Source: Ralstonia pickettii
Lineage (GTDB): Bacteria > Pseudomonadota > Gammaproteobacteria > Burkholderiales > Burkholderiaceae
Direction of reading: 5' to 3'
NCBI RefSeq assembly: GCF_030582395.1
Contig: NZ_CP104381.1
Span: forward strand, 3,410,001 to 3,474,000
Length of the DNA: 64,000 nucleotides
Made by a program: the position numbers and the translations under genes. The notes under the pieces were generated by a model. That model worked only from the letters and a program-made list of their open reading frames with translations, was not told the origin of the DNA and did not search any database. Of the stretch, positions 29,163 through 38,889 are shown piece after piece (position 1 is the stretch's first letter; each line of letters opens with the position of its first letter).

Positions 29163-29699
29163 ATGGAACAGTATCACGGCACCACCATCGTCAGCGTGCG
29201 GCGCGGCAACCAAGTCGCGCTCGGCGGCGACGGCCAGGTCACGCTGGGCAATATCGTCATGAAGGGCTCGGCCCGCAAGGTGCGCGCCATCTACGACGGC
29301 AAGGTACTGGTGGGCTTTGCCGGCGCGACCGCCGACGCCTTCTCCCTGCTCGACCGCTTTGAGGCCAAGCTGCAGAAGCACCAGGGCAACCTGCTGCGCT
29401 CGGCCGTCGATCTCGCCAAGGACTGGCGCACCGATCGCGCCCTGCGCCACCTTGAAGCGATGCTGATCGTCGCAGACCGCGAAGCCACGCTCATCATCAC
29501 CGGCAACGGCGACGTGCTGGACCCGGAAGGCGGCATTGCTGCCATTGGCTCGGGCGGCTCGTATGCCCAATCGGCAGCCAAGGCGCTGATGGAGAACACC
29601 GACCTCGCACCGCGCGATGTGGTGGAAAAATCGCTGCGGATTGCCGGCGAACTCTGCATCTATACCAACACCAATTTCGTGATCGAGACGCTCGAATAA
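29163..29699 (+). CDS. hslV: ATP-dependent protease peptidase subunit HslV
   Basis: Proteasome-like threonine peptidase that forms a double hexamer and degrades proteins unfolded by HslU. 178 residues from ATG 29163 (AGGAA site). The catalytic Thr is the first of [20 protein letters not shown], at residue 7, so a six-residue propeptide (MEQYHG) must be removed, unlike E. coli where only the initiator Met goes. [20 protein letters not shown] and the C-terminal [13 protein letters not shown] are standard. hslU follows after 26 bp. Confidence 0.97.
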   Translation: MEQYHGTTIVSVRRGNQVALGGDGQVTLGNIVMKGSARKVRAIYDGKVLVGFAGATADAFSLLDRFEAKLQKHQGNLLRSAVDLAKDWRTDRALRHLEAMLIVADREATLIITGNGDVLDPEGGIAAIGSGGSYAQSAAKALMENTDLAPRDVVEKSLRIAGELCIYTNTNFVIETLE

Positions 29700-29725
29700 C
29701 GAGCGCCTTCATCGACAGGATTCCC

Positions 29726-31057
29726 ATGTCTGAAACCATGACGCCGTCGGAAATCGTCTCCGAACTCGACAAGCACATCATCGGCCAGCACAAGGCCAAG
29801 AAGGCCGTGGCCGTGGCGCTGCGCAACCGCTGGCGCCGCCAGCAGGTGGGAGACCCGCTACGCCAGGAAATCACGCCCAAGAACATTCTGATGATCGGGC
29901 CGACCGGCGTGGGCAAGACCGAGATCGCGCGCCGCCTGGCCAAGCTGGCTGACGCACCGTTCATCAAGATCGAGGCGACGAAGTTCACTGAAGTCGGCTA
30001 CGTCGGCCGTGACGTCGACACCATCGTGCGCGATCTGGCCGAGATGGCCGTCAAGCAAACGCGCGAATCCGAGATGAAGAAGGTGCGCGCCAAGGCCGAA
30101 GATGCGGCCGAAGATCGCATTCTCGACGTGCTGATCCCGCCGCCGCGCGACATCGGCTTTGCGCAGCCGGAAGAGAAGGATTCGACCGCGCGCCAGACCT
30201 TCCGCAAGAAGCTGCGCGAAGGCCAGCTTGACGACAAGGAAATCGAACTGGAAGTGTCGGCCGGCGTGCCGAGCATGGACATCATGGGGCCGCCGGGCAT
30301 GGAAGACATGACCGATCAGATCCGCTCGATGTTCGCGGGCCTGGGCCAAGGCAAGAAGAACCGTCGCAAGATGAAGGTGAGCGAAGCCTTCAAGCTGCTG
30401 ATCGACGAAGAGGCGGCGAAGCTCGTGAACGAAGACGAGTTGAAGCAGAAAGCGGTGGCCAACGTCGAGCAGAATGGCATCGTGTTCCTGGACGAGATCG
30501 ACAAAATTGCCAGCCGCAGCGAATACGGCGGCGGCGAGGTGTCGCGTCAGGGCGTGCAGCGTGACTTGCTGCCGCTGGTGGAAGGCACGACCGTCAATAC
30601 GAAGTACGGGATGATCAAGACCGACCACATCCTGTTCATCGCGTCGGGTGCGTTCCATCTGTCCAAGCCGAGCGATCTGATTCCGGAGTTGCAGGGCCGA
30701 TTCCCGATCCGGGTGGAACTGGATTCGCTGTCGGTGGACGATTTTCGCGCGATTCTCACGCAGACCGATGCGAGCCTTACCAAGCAATATCAGGCGCTGC
30801 TGAAGACCGAAGGTGTTGATCTTGTGTTTGCGGAAGACGGCATCCGCCGCCTCGCCGAGATCGCATGCTCGGTCAACGAGAAAGTCGAGAACATCGGCGC
30901 ACGCCGCCTGTACACCGTGATGGAGCGGCTGCTGGAAGACTTGTCGTTCCACGCGCACAAATCGTCAGGCGAGACGGTGACCATCGACGCCGCATACGTC
31001 GACGAGCGCTTGAACGAACTGTCGGGCAACGAAGATCTGTCGCGCTACGTGCTCTAA
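29726..31057 (+). CDS. hslU: ATP-dependent protease ATPase subunit HslU
   Basis: 443-residue AAA+ unfoldase that recognises substrates and opens HslV. Start [20 protein letters not shown]; Walker [13 protein letters not shown]; pore loop GYVGRD; Walker [12 protein letters not shown]; the inserted I domain spans roughly residues 110-240; sensor regions include GRFPIRVEL and [18 protein letters not shown]. The C-terminal tail ...LSRYVL, which docks into HslV, is intact. Co-transcribed with hslV, closed by a strong terminator. Confidence 0.97.
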   Translation: MSETMTPSEIVSELDKHIIGQHKAKKAVAVALRNRWRRQQVGDPLRQEITPKNILMIGPTGVGKTEIARRLAKLADAPFIKIEATKFTEVGYVGRDVDTIVRDLAEMAVKQTRESEMKKVRAKAEDAAEDRILDVLIPPPRDIGFAQPEEKDSTARQTFRKKLREGQLDDKEIELEVSAGVPSMDIMGPPGMEDMTDQIRSMFAGLGQGKKNRRKMKVSEAFKLLIDEEAAKLVNEDELKQKAVANVEQNGIVFLDEIDKIASRSEYGGGEVSRQGVQRDLLPLVEGTTVNTKYGMIKTDHILFIASGAFHLSKPSDLIPELQGRFPIRVELDSLSVDDFRAILTQTDASLTKQYQALLKTEGVDLVFAEDGIRRLAEIACSVNEKVENIGARRLYTVMERLLEDLSFHAHKSSGETVTIDAAYVDERLNELSGNEDLSRYVL

Positions 31058-31087
31058 GCGTGTAAGCAACGCATTCCATATGCACTT

Positions 31088-31124
31088 CGGGCCGCATCGG
31101 AGACGATGCGGCCCGTTTTGTTTG
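31088..31124 (+). terminator. Intrinsic terminator after hslVU
   Basis: 12-bp perfect stem CGGGCCGCATCG (31088-31099) and CGATGCGGCCCG (31104-31115), GAGA loop, then TTTTGTTT. Confidence 0.92.
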
Positions 31125-31284
31125 GATGTCTGCAAACGCAAGCCCAACAAGGGTTTGCTCGGGATCACCCAGGGTCGGGCCCGTTTTCTGCTGAAGCGAA
31201 TGGTGCCGCACAGACAATGCGCGCCGCGCACCTGAGGTGCGTGATTCCAACTACGACATCCGACTACGACAAGGAGAGAAGCGT

Positions 31285-31899
31285 ATGAAACCGATCCAAC
31301 GCCTGGCCCTGTGTTGCGTGCTCGCCTGCGCCCCGTTCGGCATTGCCCATGCCCAGCCCGCGCCGGCCTCCACTGGGGCCGCCGGCGCTTCCGCCTCGAA
31401 TGATGCCAAGCGCAACGCTTACGACAGCGCCGTCAAGCAAGCCGATGCGAACTACAAAGCCGCCAAGGACAAGTGCGATGCGATGAAGGGCAATGACCGC
31501 GACGTTTGCCGCGCGCAGGCCAAGGGCGATTACAACGTCGCCAAGGCCAACGCGATGGTCGAGCGCGATGGCACGGAAGCCGCCCGCAACCGCGCCGCCA
31601 AGGAGAAGGCCGAGGCCGACTACGACGTCGCCAAGACGAAATGCGATGCCATGAAGGGCAACGAGAAAGACACCTGCGTGAAGGACGCCAAGGCCGCTTA
31701 TACGCGTGCCAAGGCCGGCGAGGAAGTGAACCATGCCAAGGCCACCGGCAACGCCAAGGACGTGAGTGAAGCCCGCCGCGATGCCGTCAAGGACACCAAC
31801 GACGCCAATTACAAGGCTGCGAAGGAGCGTTGCGACGCCATGTCTGGCGATGCCAAGACGAAGTGTCAGAACGACGTCGCCGCCAAGTTCAAGAAGTAA
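31285..31899 (+). CDS. Secreted protein with three cysteine-containing repeats, function unknown
   Basis: 204 residues, preceded by a strong AAGGAGAG site. Signal peptide MKPIQRLALCCVLACAPFGI, cleavage near AHAQP. The mature protein is highly charged, Lys/Ala/Asp-rich and probably all-helical. It contains three copies of a repeat of form Y..AK..CDAM.G(N/D)....C: YKAAKDKCDAMKGNDRDVC, YDVAKTKCDAMKGNEKDTC and YKAAKERCDAMSGDAKTKC. In each the two Cys are separated by ten residues, suggesting an intra-repeat disulfide in a helical hairpin. A periplasmic stress or envelope role is possible, given the CsbD-like gene 87 bp downstream, but I do not recognise the family. Confidence 0.8.
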   Translation: MKPIQRLALCCVLACAPFGIAHAQPAPASTGAAGASASNDAKRNAYDSAVKQADANYKAAKDKCDAMKGNDRDVCRAQAKGDYNVAKANAMVERDGTEAARNRAAKEKAEADYDVAKTKCDAMKGNEKDTCVKDAKAAYTRAKAGEEVNHAKATGNAKDVSEARRDAVKDTNDANYKAAKERCDAMSGDAKTKCQNDVAAKFKK

Positions 31900-31986
31900 G
31901 CCGCAAGGAAGTGTTCACACGGGCGGCCTGCCGGTCGCCCCTGCTTTGTCTCAATCGCTCAATCTATCAATTGCAAGGGAGGACGT

Positions 31987-32190
31987 ATGAACTGGGATCA
32001 GATCGAAGGCAAATGGGATCAAGCCAAGGGCAAGATCAAGGAAAAGTGGGGCCAGCTCACCGACGATGATCTGACTGTGATCAGCGGCAAGCGCGACCAG
32101 CTCGCCGGCAAGATCCAAGAGCGCTATGGCTATACGAAGGAACGCGCTGAAGACGAACTCAAGGCGTGGGAGCGCGACACCCGCTGGTAA
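31987..32190 (+). CDS. CsbD family stress-response protein
   Basis: 67 residues, all family signature: MNWDQIEGKWDQAKGKIKEK then WGQLTDDDLTVISGKRDQLA and GKIQERYGYTKERAEDE. CsbD-like proteins are small, hydrophilic, often abundant under general stress, with no defined activity. GGGAGG at 31976-31981 gives a good translation start. It follows the cysteine-repeat protein and may share its transcript. Confidence 0.93.
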   Translation: MNWDQIEGKWDQAKGKIKEKWGQLTDDDLTVISGKRDQLAGKIQERYGYTKERAEDELKAWERDTRW

Positions 32191-32230
32191 TGCCGCGGTG
32201 ATGTCGATGTAGTGACAGGCGGCCGGTCGT

Positions 32231-32809
32231 TTATTTTGCGACCGGCCGCTTGCCCAATTTGCGCTGCAGCGTCCGACGGTGCATGTTGAGCGCCCGCGCC
32301 GTGGCGGAGATATTGCCGCCGTGCTCGGCGAGTACGCGCTGAATGTGTTCCCACTCCAGGCGCGCGACGGACAGCGGCGCGGGGTTCTCCATCGTCTGTT
32401 CAGCCACGGCTTCAGACACACCCACCTGCAGCGCCAGCAAAATCGAGTCGACATTGGCCGGCTTGGCCAAATATTCATCAGCGCCTAGCTTGACCGCCTG
32501 CACGGCGGTGGCGATGCTCGCATAGCCCGTGAGGATCAACATGCGCGCCTCGGGCAGCGCCTGGCGCAGTGGAGCAATCCAGTGCAGGCCCGAATCCGTG
32601 CCGCCATGGGGCATCAGTCCCTTGTCGCTGGTGGCCAGATGCAGATCGACGGTGACGTACGAGAAGCGCGTCTGGCGGGCCAGTGCCAGTGCCTCGCCGC
32701 CGGTGTGGGCGATCTGCGGAGCAAAGCCGCGGCGGGTGAGCGCGCGCGCCAGCGTCTGCGCAAAGACGTCGTCGTCATCGAGGATCAGAAAGGGGGCGGG
32801 CTGCTGCAT
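32231..32809 (-). CDS. regA: RegA/PrrA-type response regulator
   Basis: 192 residues: a receiver domain (about 6-125) with acidic pocket DDDD at 11-14, phospho-acceptor Asp55 in VTVDLHL and the conserved Lys in EYLAKPAN, then a Fis-type helix-turn-helix (ISATARALNMHRRTLQRKLG). The HTH is nearly invariant in RegA/PrrA/ActR regulators, which control respiratory, redox and carbon genes. After Asp55 there is a small insert (ATSDKGLMPHGGTD) not usual in RegA. Transcribed right after regB with a CGGAGA site. Confidence 0.9.
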   Translation of the reverse strand: MQQPAPFLILDDDDVFAQTLARALTRRGFAPQIAHTGGEALALARQTRFSYVTVDLHLATSDKGLMPHGGTDSGLHWIAPLRQALPEARMLILTGYASIATAVQAVKLGADEYLAKPANVDSILLALQVGVSEAVAEQTMENPAPLSVARLEWEHIQRVLAEHGGNISATARALNMHRRTLQRKLGKRPVAK

Positions 32810-32857
32810 GGTGTTCTCCGAGGCCGTACGCGCTTGGGGCTGCGTCAGGCCGTCTCA

Positions 32858-34204
32858 TTATGTAAAGAGGGTGGGCGCGCCCATGATGGGAGCGGCCGGG
32901 TGTTCTGTCGGACCACCGATCGGCAGGCGGAGTTCGGCAATGGCGCCTTGCGGCGGGTTCGGGCGCAGCGTCACGGTACCACCCAGCCGGCGCGCCGTGG
33001 TGGAGGCCAGGTACAGCCCGATGCCGCGTCCGCCGTGCCGGCTTGGCACCGGCGTGCGGCCAAGCGAGGCGCGCAGGTCTTCAGGCAAACCCAACCCCGT
33101 ATCGACGATGGACAGCACGATCTGCGGGGGCATATCGCGTGGCGTATCGGGGTTGGCGTCGATCCTAGCGGTCAGCAGCAGCGGCACCAGGTCGCGCCCG
33201 GCGTGGTGCTGGCTGCGGGCAGCGTTGTCGAGCAGGATGGTGAGAATCTGACCGACGTTCACCGCATCCAATTCCACCGCCTGTGCCGCGGGCGACGCCT
33301 CCGTGTGGAGGCGGATATCCGGATGGCGAAGCTGCCACGTCTGCGTAAAACCCGGTAGCCATTGGCCAAGCGGCTCCGGCGCGCCGTCGTTGGGTTTGCT
33401 CTGCAGTCGCGCCAGCGCGGCGCGGCACAGCTCAAGCTGCTGTTCGATGGCGCGCAGGTCTTCACGGTACGGAGCCAGTGGGGAGTCGGGCTGCTTCGCG
33501 TCGTGCTGCAGTTCGCCGGTGATGACGGCCACGGTAGACAGCGGCGTGCCCATTTCATGCGCCACGCTCGCGCCTTGCGACATCAGAGCTTCGATGCGTT
33601 GCTCGCGCAGCAGCCGCTCGCGCGCTTCGGTCAGCTGTGCATCGCTCTCGCGCAGGGCGGCGGACAGGCGCGCCGTAAAGCCGGCGATCATCGCGCTGCT
33701 GGCCACAAAATCGATCCACATGCCGGCCAGGTGATAGGCCAATGCATCGGCCTGGTTCGCCAGCTTCAGCGGGATGTAGTTGCCGAGCATCATGCTATAG
33801 GCGGCCAGGGCGTACAGCGTCAGGCCGACCACGTGAGCGATCGGCAGCATGGCGGCGGCAATCGCCAGCGCCGGCAGATAGAACGAGACAAACGGGTTGG
33901 TCGCGCCACCTGTGAAATACAGCAGGGCGGACAGCGCGGTCAGGTCCACCAGCAGTTGAACGGTGATCTCGATATGCTGCACGGGCCGGTTGCGCCGCAC
34001 CCGCCATCCGGTCAGCAGGTTGAATAGCGCGTGCAGGCCCATCACGCTCAGCAGCGGCACCACCGGCAGTTGCACGCCAAATACCAGCGGCGCGAGCAGC
34101 ATCAGCACCAGTTGGGTGGCCAGCAGGCTCCATCGCAGCCAAAACAGGCGGCGTAGACTGGAGGCATCCAGCAGAGGGGCGGCAAGAGACAGGGTGGAAA
34201 GCAT
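32858..34204 (-). CDS. regB: RegB/PrrB-type redox sensor histidine kinase
   Basis: 448 residues from ATG 34204. Six hydrophobic segments occupy about residues 20-180 and contain the quinone-sensing motif GGATNPF (99-105). The H-box is ASVAHEMGTPLSTVAVITGE with His216. Cys260 in LELCRAALARL matches the redox-active cysteine of RegB. The ATPase domain has LDNAARS, VDTGLGLP and GRGIGLYLA. RegB phosphorylates RegA when the quinone pool is reduced. The neighbouring PCu(A)C chaperone, divergent at 34346, fits a respiratory role. Confidence 0.92.
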   Translation of the reverse strand: MLSTLSLAAPLLDASSLRRLFWLRWSLLATQLVLMLLAPLVFGVQLPVVPLLSVMGLHALFNLLTGWRVRRNRPVQHIEITVQLLVDLTALSALLYFTGGATNPFVSFYLPALAIAAAMLPIAHVVGLTLYALAAYSMMLGNYIPLKLANQADALAYHLAGMWIDFVASSAMIAGFTARLSAALRESDAQLTEARERLLREQRIEALMSQGASVAHEMGTPLSTVAVITGELQHDAKQPDSPLAPYREDLRAIEQQLELCRAALARLQSKPNDGAPEPLGQWLPGFTQTWQLRHPDIRLHTEASPAAQAVELDAVNVGQILTILLDNAARSQHHAGRDLVPLLLTARIDANPDTPRDMPPQIVLSIVDTGLGLPEDLRASLGRTPVPSRHGGRGIGLYLASTTARRLGGTVTLRPNPPQGAIAELRLPIGGPTEHPAAPIMGAPTLFT

Positions 34205-34345
34205 GGTGAACAAGTGTAAACGTGCGCGCCGCGCGGTTCTCCGTGCGGCGATGCGTCAATCAGCCGCACAATTGTGCACCCAACCTATCTCCCCGCAGGT
34301 GCTGTGCTTTAATGCGCAGCACGTACGTCCTGACAGGAGCCTTTG

Positions 34346-34843
34346 ATGATGACGTCCCGGTTGATCCGTTCTTCCGCAGCCCTGGCTGTGCTCACCGCTG
34401 GCCTGCTCGCCAGCGTCACCGCTTACGCGCAGGTCACCGTGCAAGACGCGTGGGTGCGCGGCACGGTGCCCGGCCAAACGTCCAGCGGCGCATTCATGAC
34501 GCTGCAATCGGCCGACGGTGCCAAAGTGGTGGGCGTGTCGACGCCCGTGGCCGGCACGGCCGAGATTCACGAAATGAAGATGGAAGGCAACGTCATGCGC
34601 ATGCGCGCCGTTCAGTCACTGGACCTGCCGAAGGGCCAGACGGTGCAGCTCAAGCCGGGCGGCTACCACGTGATGCTCATGGACCTGAAGCAGCCCCTGG
34701 CCAAGGACGCCACCGTGCCGCTCACGCTCAAGGTCGAGCTGGCCGACAAGCGCGTCGTCGAGCAGAAGGTCGAGGCCCGAGTGCGCGACCTGACCGCCGG
34801 CAACATGCCCGCCATGAACCACGGTGGCGAACACAAACATTGA
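34346..34843 (+). CDS. PCu(A)C family periplasmic copper chaperone
   Basis: 165 residues with a signal peptide (MMTSRLIRSSAALAVLTAGL, cleavage near AYAQV). Copper-binding residues of the HxnM...HxM family are present: HEMKMEGNVMRM and GGYHVMLMDL, with a His/Met-rich tail NMPAMNHGGEHKH as an extra site. Such proteins carry Cu(I) to the CuA/CuB centres of cytochrome oxidase. A CAGGAG site precedes two adjacent in-frame ATGs (34346 and 34349). It is divergent from regB, tying copper delivery to the redox regulon. Confidence 0.9.
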   Translation: MMTSRLIRSSAALAVLTAGLLASVTAYAQVTVQDAWVRGTVPGQTSSGAFMTLQSADGAKVVGVSTPVAGTAEIHEMKMEGNVMRMRAVQSLDLPKGQTVQLKPGGYHVMLMDLKQPLAKDATVPLTLKVELADKRVVEQKVEARVRDLTAGNMPAMNHGGEHKH

Positions 34844-34889
34844 TGGCTTGCGGCGAGTGTCGCTTCAAGCCACGCAAGCAAGCATTCCC

Positions 34890-35111
34890 ATGGCTAACAA
34901 GACACTGGGCACTCGCCAGAAACTGACCTTCCGCATCGAGCCTTCAACGAAGGCCGGCACGGCGCGCCCGCGCAACGTTTTCGTGCCGCTCGCCCGCGGC
35001 CGCAAGGCCGGCGCCCACACCGAAGGCGGCCACGCTGAACGTCAGCGCGGCCGGGCCGACGTCCACCGCGCATTGCGCACGCTCGACGACGACGGCAAAG
35101 ACAAGGACTGA
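34890..35111 (+). CDS. Small basic hypothetical protein
   Basis: 73 residues, MANKTLGTRQKLTFRIEPST start, rich in Arg/Lys in the first two thirds (RPRNVFVPLARGRKAGAHTE) with an acidic end (LDDDGKDKD). No recognisable domain. It fills the gap between the copper chaperone and the convergent CWC gene and has codon use like its neighbours. The ribosome-binding site is weak, so the reading frame is likely but not certain. Confidence 0.55.
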   Translation: MANKTLGTRQKLTFRIEPSTKAGTARPRNVFVPLARGRKAGAHTEGGHAERQRGRADVHRALRTLDDDGKDKD

Positions 35112-35115
35112 TCAG

Positions 35116-35331
35116 TCAGTTGGATTCGGATGCTGCCCGCGCCTGCGCAATCGCTTCGCGCAGGCAACGCTGGCAGCGGCAGCCTTGTCCCGGGCGCCGC
35201 GCGCTGACAGGTAGCGCTTCTTCGGTCATGCACCAGCATGTTGTATCGCGCTGCGAGCCCTCGCCGATGGCGCCGCAGCGCAACGCCGCGCCGCAGATTG
35301 CACATGCGGTGTTGGCGGCCGACGGGGTCAC
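35116..35331 (-). CDS. Cysteine-rich CWC family protein
   Basis: 71 residues from a GTG at 35331 that overlaps the TGA of the gene before it (GTGA), with GGAG nearby, so it is translationally coupled. The CWC pattern is visible: CAICGAALRCG, then TTCWCM, and a final CRCQRCL. These small proteins probably bind zinc through their Cys pairs; the role is unknown. An in-frame ATG at 35415 exists but would overlap the anti-sigma gene almost entirely. Confidence 0.75.
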   Translation of the reverse strand: MTPSAANTACAICGAALRCGAIGEGSQRDTTCWCMTEEALPVSARRPGQGCRCQRCLREAIAQARAASESN

Positions 35332-35540
35332 GCTTGGCTGCTCCCGTCGTCTTCGTGCCCGAGCTTGTGCATTGCCTGGCGCAGAAACCCCATCTGGTGT
35401 GAGAACCGCGTACACGCATCGCAGGCAAACAAATGCACGCGCAGGCGCAGCCGCTCACCTGTGGAGAGGTCGCGATCCATCTTCGACACCAGCATGCGGT
35501 GGGCTTCTTTACAGGTGGGTAGTCCCCAACGGTTCGGCAT
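35328..35540 (-). CDS. Zinc-finger (zf-HC2-like) anti-sigma factor
   Basis: 70 residues with one zinc-finger motif: CKEAHRMLVSKMDRDLS, then RLRVHLFACDACTRF, giving the C...H...H...CxxC ligands of the ZAS/zf-HC2 anti-sigma domain. No membrane segment, so a soluble anti-sigma. It lies 42 bp downstream of the ECF sigma gene and is coupled to the CWC gene. It likely binds the ECF sigma factor and releases it on oxidation or zinc loss, by analogy with ChrR/RsrA. Confidence 0.82.
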   Translation of the reverse strand: MPNRWGLPTCKEAHRMLVSKMDRDLSTGERLRLRVHLFACDACTRFSHQMGFLRQAMHKLGHEDDGSSQA

Positions 35541-35582
35541 GATTGTTCTCGGTGATGCGGCTTAGGTGCGCCTGCGGGCGGT

Positions 35583-36176
35583 TCAGGCGGCGGTGGGCTG
35601 ATTGCCGAACCAGTGCAGATCAAGGCACTCGCGCAGGCGCATGCGGGCACGGTAGAGAAGTGCCCAGGCATTGGTCGCGGTGATCTGCAATTCCTGACAG
35701 ATTTCGTCGGTTTCCAACTCCAGCCACTCGCGCATCATGAAGACGCGGCCAACACGCGGCGGCAGGCGATCAACGCACATTTGCAGCACGTCGAAGAACT
35801 CGCGCCGCGACAGCGCGGCATCGGGGTCGCCCCAATCCGAGGGCGGGCTCGTGTAGTGGCCGTCGGCGGCGAACAGGCTGTCGAAGACCGCCTCGTCGGA
35901 ACGCATGCCGGCCTCGTCGGATTCACCGCCCGCAAGCAGCGAGACGCGCACTTCGCGCCGCCCCGACCGGATCGCATCGATGATCTTGTGCTTGAGGATG
36001 CCGATGACGTAAGTCTTGAGCGAGGCGTTGCCGGCAAAGCGCTCTGGATGTTCGAGCACGGCCAGGATGGTGTCGGCCACCGTGTCTTCGGCCAGGGCCG
36101 TGTCGCGCAATTGCAATTGCGCAAAGCGCAGCAGGTGAGGGCGCAGCGCGTCGAGTTGGTCGGGTGCGATGGCCAT
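35583..36176 (-). CDS. ECF-type RNA polymerase sigma factor
   Basis: 197 residues from ATG 36176 (CTGGGGA site); the frame is open 15 codons further but without a site. Region 2 covers about residues 15-75 (LRDTALAEDTVADTILAVLE, then SLKTYVIGILKHKIIDAIR); region 4 ends LEQELQ-like as ETDEICQELQITATNAWALL and YRARMRLRECLD. The long region between (AGMRSDEAVFDSLFAADGHY) is typical of one ECF group with soluble zinc anti-sigmas. First gene of the sigma/anti-sigma/CWC operon. Confidence 0.92.
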   Translation of the reverse strand: MAIAPDQLDALRPHLLRFAQLQLRDTALAEDTVADTILAVLEHPERFAGNASLKTYVIGILKHKIIDAIRSGRREVRVSLLAGGESDEAGMRSDEAVFDSLFAADGHYTSPPSDWGDPDAALSRREFFDVLQMCVDRLPPRVGRVFMMREWLELETDEICQELQITATNAWALLYRARMRLRECLDLHWFGNQPTAA

Positions 36177-36223
36177 GATTCCCCAGGGTGTTCTTTCGTG
36201 GCAACGGTATGGCGGGCACATAA

Positions 36224-37275
<1,052 letters not shown>

Positions 37276-37276
<1 letters not shown>

Positions 37277-38133
37277 TGCGAACCACCCGGGCGGTGCGCG
37301 TGCGCCATGCTGCGCGCACCTTCCCGCGCGAGGTGCCGGCGGGCTCTGCGCCCGCCCGGCAGCCGGTCTGGCTGTTCGACCTCGACAACACCCTTCACCA
37401 CGCATCGCACGCGATCTTTCCACAGATCAACCGGCTGATGACGGCATACGTGGCCCGCGTGCTTGGCACCGATGACGCCACCGCCAGCCAGGTGCGCGTG
37501 GACTACTGGCGCCGCTACGGCGCCACGATTCTGGGCATGGTCCGCCACCACGGCGTCGACCCCGATGATTTCCTGGCCGAGGCACACCGCTTTGAAGACC
37601 TGCGCGCCATGGTGCGCGCAGAGCGCGGCCTGGCCCAACTGCTGCGCGCGCTGCCAGGGCGAAAGATTTTGCTGACGAACGCGCCTGCGGCCTACGCACG
37701 CGAGGTGCTGCGGCTGATTGGCCTGAAACGCGCATTCCTGCGCGAAATCGCCGTCGAACACATGTGGGTGCACCGGCGCCTGCGCCCGAAACCCGATCCG
37801 CTGATGCTGCGCCGGCTGCTTGCACGCGAACGGATTGCGCCATCACGCGCCATCCTCGTCGAAGACACGCTTTCTCACCTCAAACGCTATCGACGCCTGG
37901 GGATCGGCACCGTCTGGGTGACAGGCTATCTGCGGCGCGTGCTGCCGGGCGTCCAGCTGACTCCCGCTGCCGATGCATCGCATCCAATGCAAGCGTCGGC
38001 AATGGGCGCGCGTGCAAATTCACCACATCAACCGGCCGCCACACCGATTTTGTTCGCCAACCGGCCCGGCTATGTGAGCGTGAAAGTAAAATCGGTGCTT
38101 CAACTAAAACGAAGGCTTGTTCGACGCGGCTAG
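37276..38133 (+). CDS. Pyrimidine 5'-nucleotidase-like HAD hydrolase
   Basis: 285 residues. HAD motif I is VWLFDLDNTLHHAS (nucleophile Asp in DLDNT), motif II LLTNAPAAYAREVL, motif III/IV RPKPDPLML and ILVEDTLSHL. This is the SDT1/YjjG-type pyrimidine 5'-nucleotidase group, which dephosphorylates nucleoside monophosphates. Start overlaps the argB stop by one base. The last ~60 residues are a basic extension without clear homology. The argB-HAD-slmA order is found in related bacteria. Confidence 0.88.
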
Positions 38134-38178
38134 GCAGTGGTAACTCCGCGCTCAGAACGGGAGAGGGGCCAGGAAGTC

Positions 38179-38829
38179 ATGAGCAACGCGCAAACCGAGT
38201 TTCCGACCGCCGAGCCGGTCGCGGACGTCGCCATAGCAGCACCGCCGGTACGCAAACGCCCCCGCCCGGGCGAGCGCCGTGTGCAGATTCTGCAGACGCT
38301 CGCCGGTATGCTCGAGCATCCGCGTGGTGAAAAGATCACAACCGCAGGCTTGGCTGCACGGCTGGATGTCTCCGAAGCGGCTCTCTATCGTCACTTCGCC
38401 AGCAAGGCGCAGATGTTCGAAGGGCTGATCGAATTTATCGAGCAGACCGTCTTCGGCCTCATCAACCAGATCACGCTGCGCGAAGAACACGGTTTGCGCC
38501 AGGCGCATGCCATCGCGCACATGCTGCTGTCGTTTGCCGACAAGAATCCAGGCATGACGCGCGTGCTGGTGGGCGATGCGCTGGTCGGCGAAGACGAGCG
38601 CCTGCCCGAGCGCATGGCGCAGTGCCTGGATCGCATCGAGGCGTCGCTCAAACAGAGTCTGCGTATCGCGGTCACGCAGGGTGCTTGGCCTGCGGATACC
38701 GATATCGCATCGCGCGCCAACCTGCTCGTGTGTGCTGTGCTGGGGCGCTGGCATCGGTATGCGAAGAGCGGCTTCCGGAAGTCTCCGGTCGAAGGTGCAG
38801 ATGCGCAGTTGCGCGTGCTGTTGGCATGA
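38179..38829 (+). CDS. slmA: Nucleoid occlusion factor SlmA (TetR fold)
   Basis: 216 residues from ATG 38179 (AGGAAG site). After a ~40-residue disordered lead there is a TetR-type helix-turn-helix (QILQTLAGMLEHPRGEKITT, AARLDVSEAALYRHFASKA) and the SlmA signature FEGLIEFIEQTVFGLINQI. SlmA bound to chromosomal sites blocks FtsZ ring formation over the nucleoid. The position next to argB and a HAD hydrolase supports the assignment over a generic TetR regulator. Confidence 0.9.
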   Translation: MSNAQTEFPTAEPVADVAIAAPPVRKRPRPGERRVQILQTLAGMLEHPRGEKITTAGLAARLDVSEAALYRHFASKAQMFEGLIEFIEQTVFGLINQITLREEHGLRQAHAIAHMLLSFADKNPGMTRVLVGDALVGEDERLPERMAQCLDRIEASLKQSLRIAVTQGAWPADTDIASRANLLVCAVLGRWHRYAKSGFRKSPVEGADAQLRVLLA

Positions 38830-38848
38830 GCCGGCATCATCGAAAGAA

Positions 38849-38873
38849 GGCCCCGCAATGCGGGGCTTTTTTA
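38849..38873 (+). terminator. Intrinsic terminator after slmA
   Basis: 7-bp stem GCCCCGC/GCGGGGC (38850-38866), AAT loop, then TTTTTT. It ends 17 bp before the stop of the convergent MocR gene. Confidence 0.9.
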
Positions 38874-38889
38874 TTGCGCGCGTCGTAGG

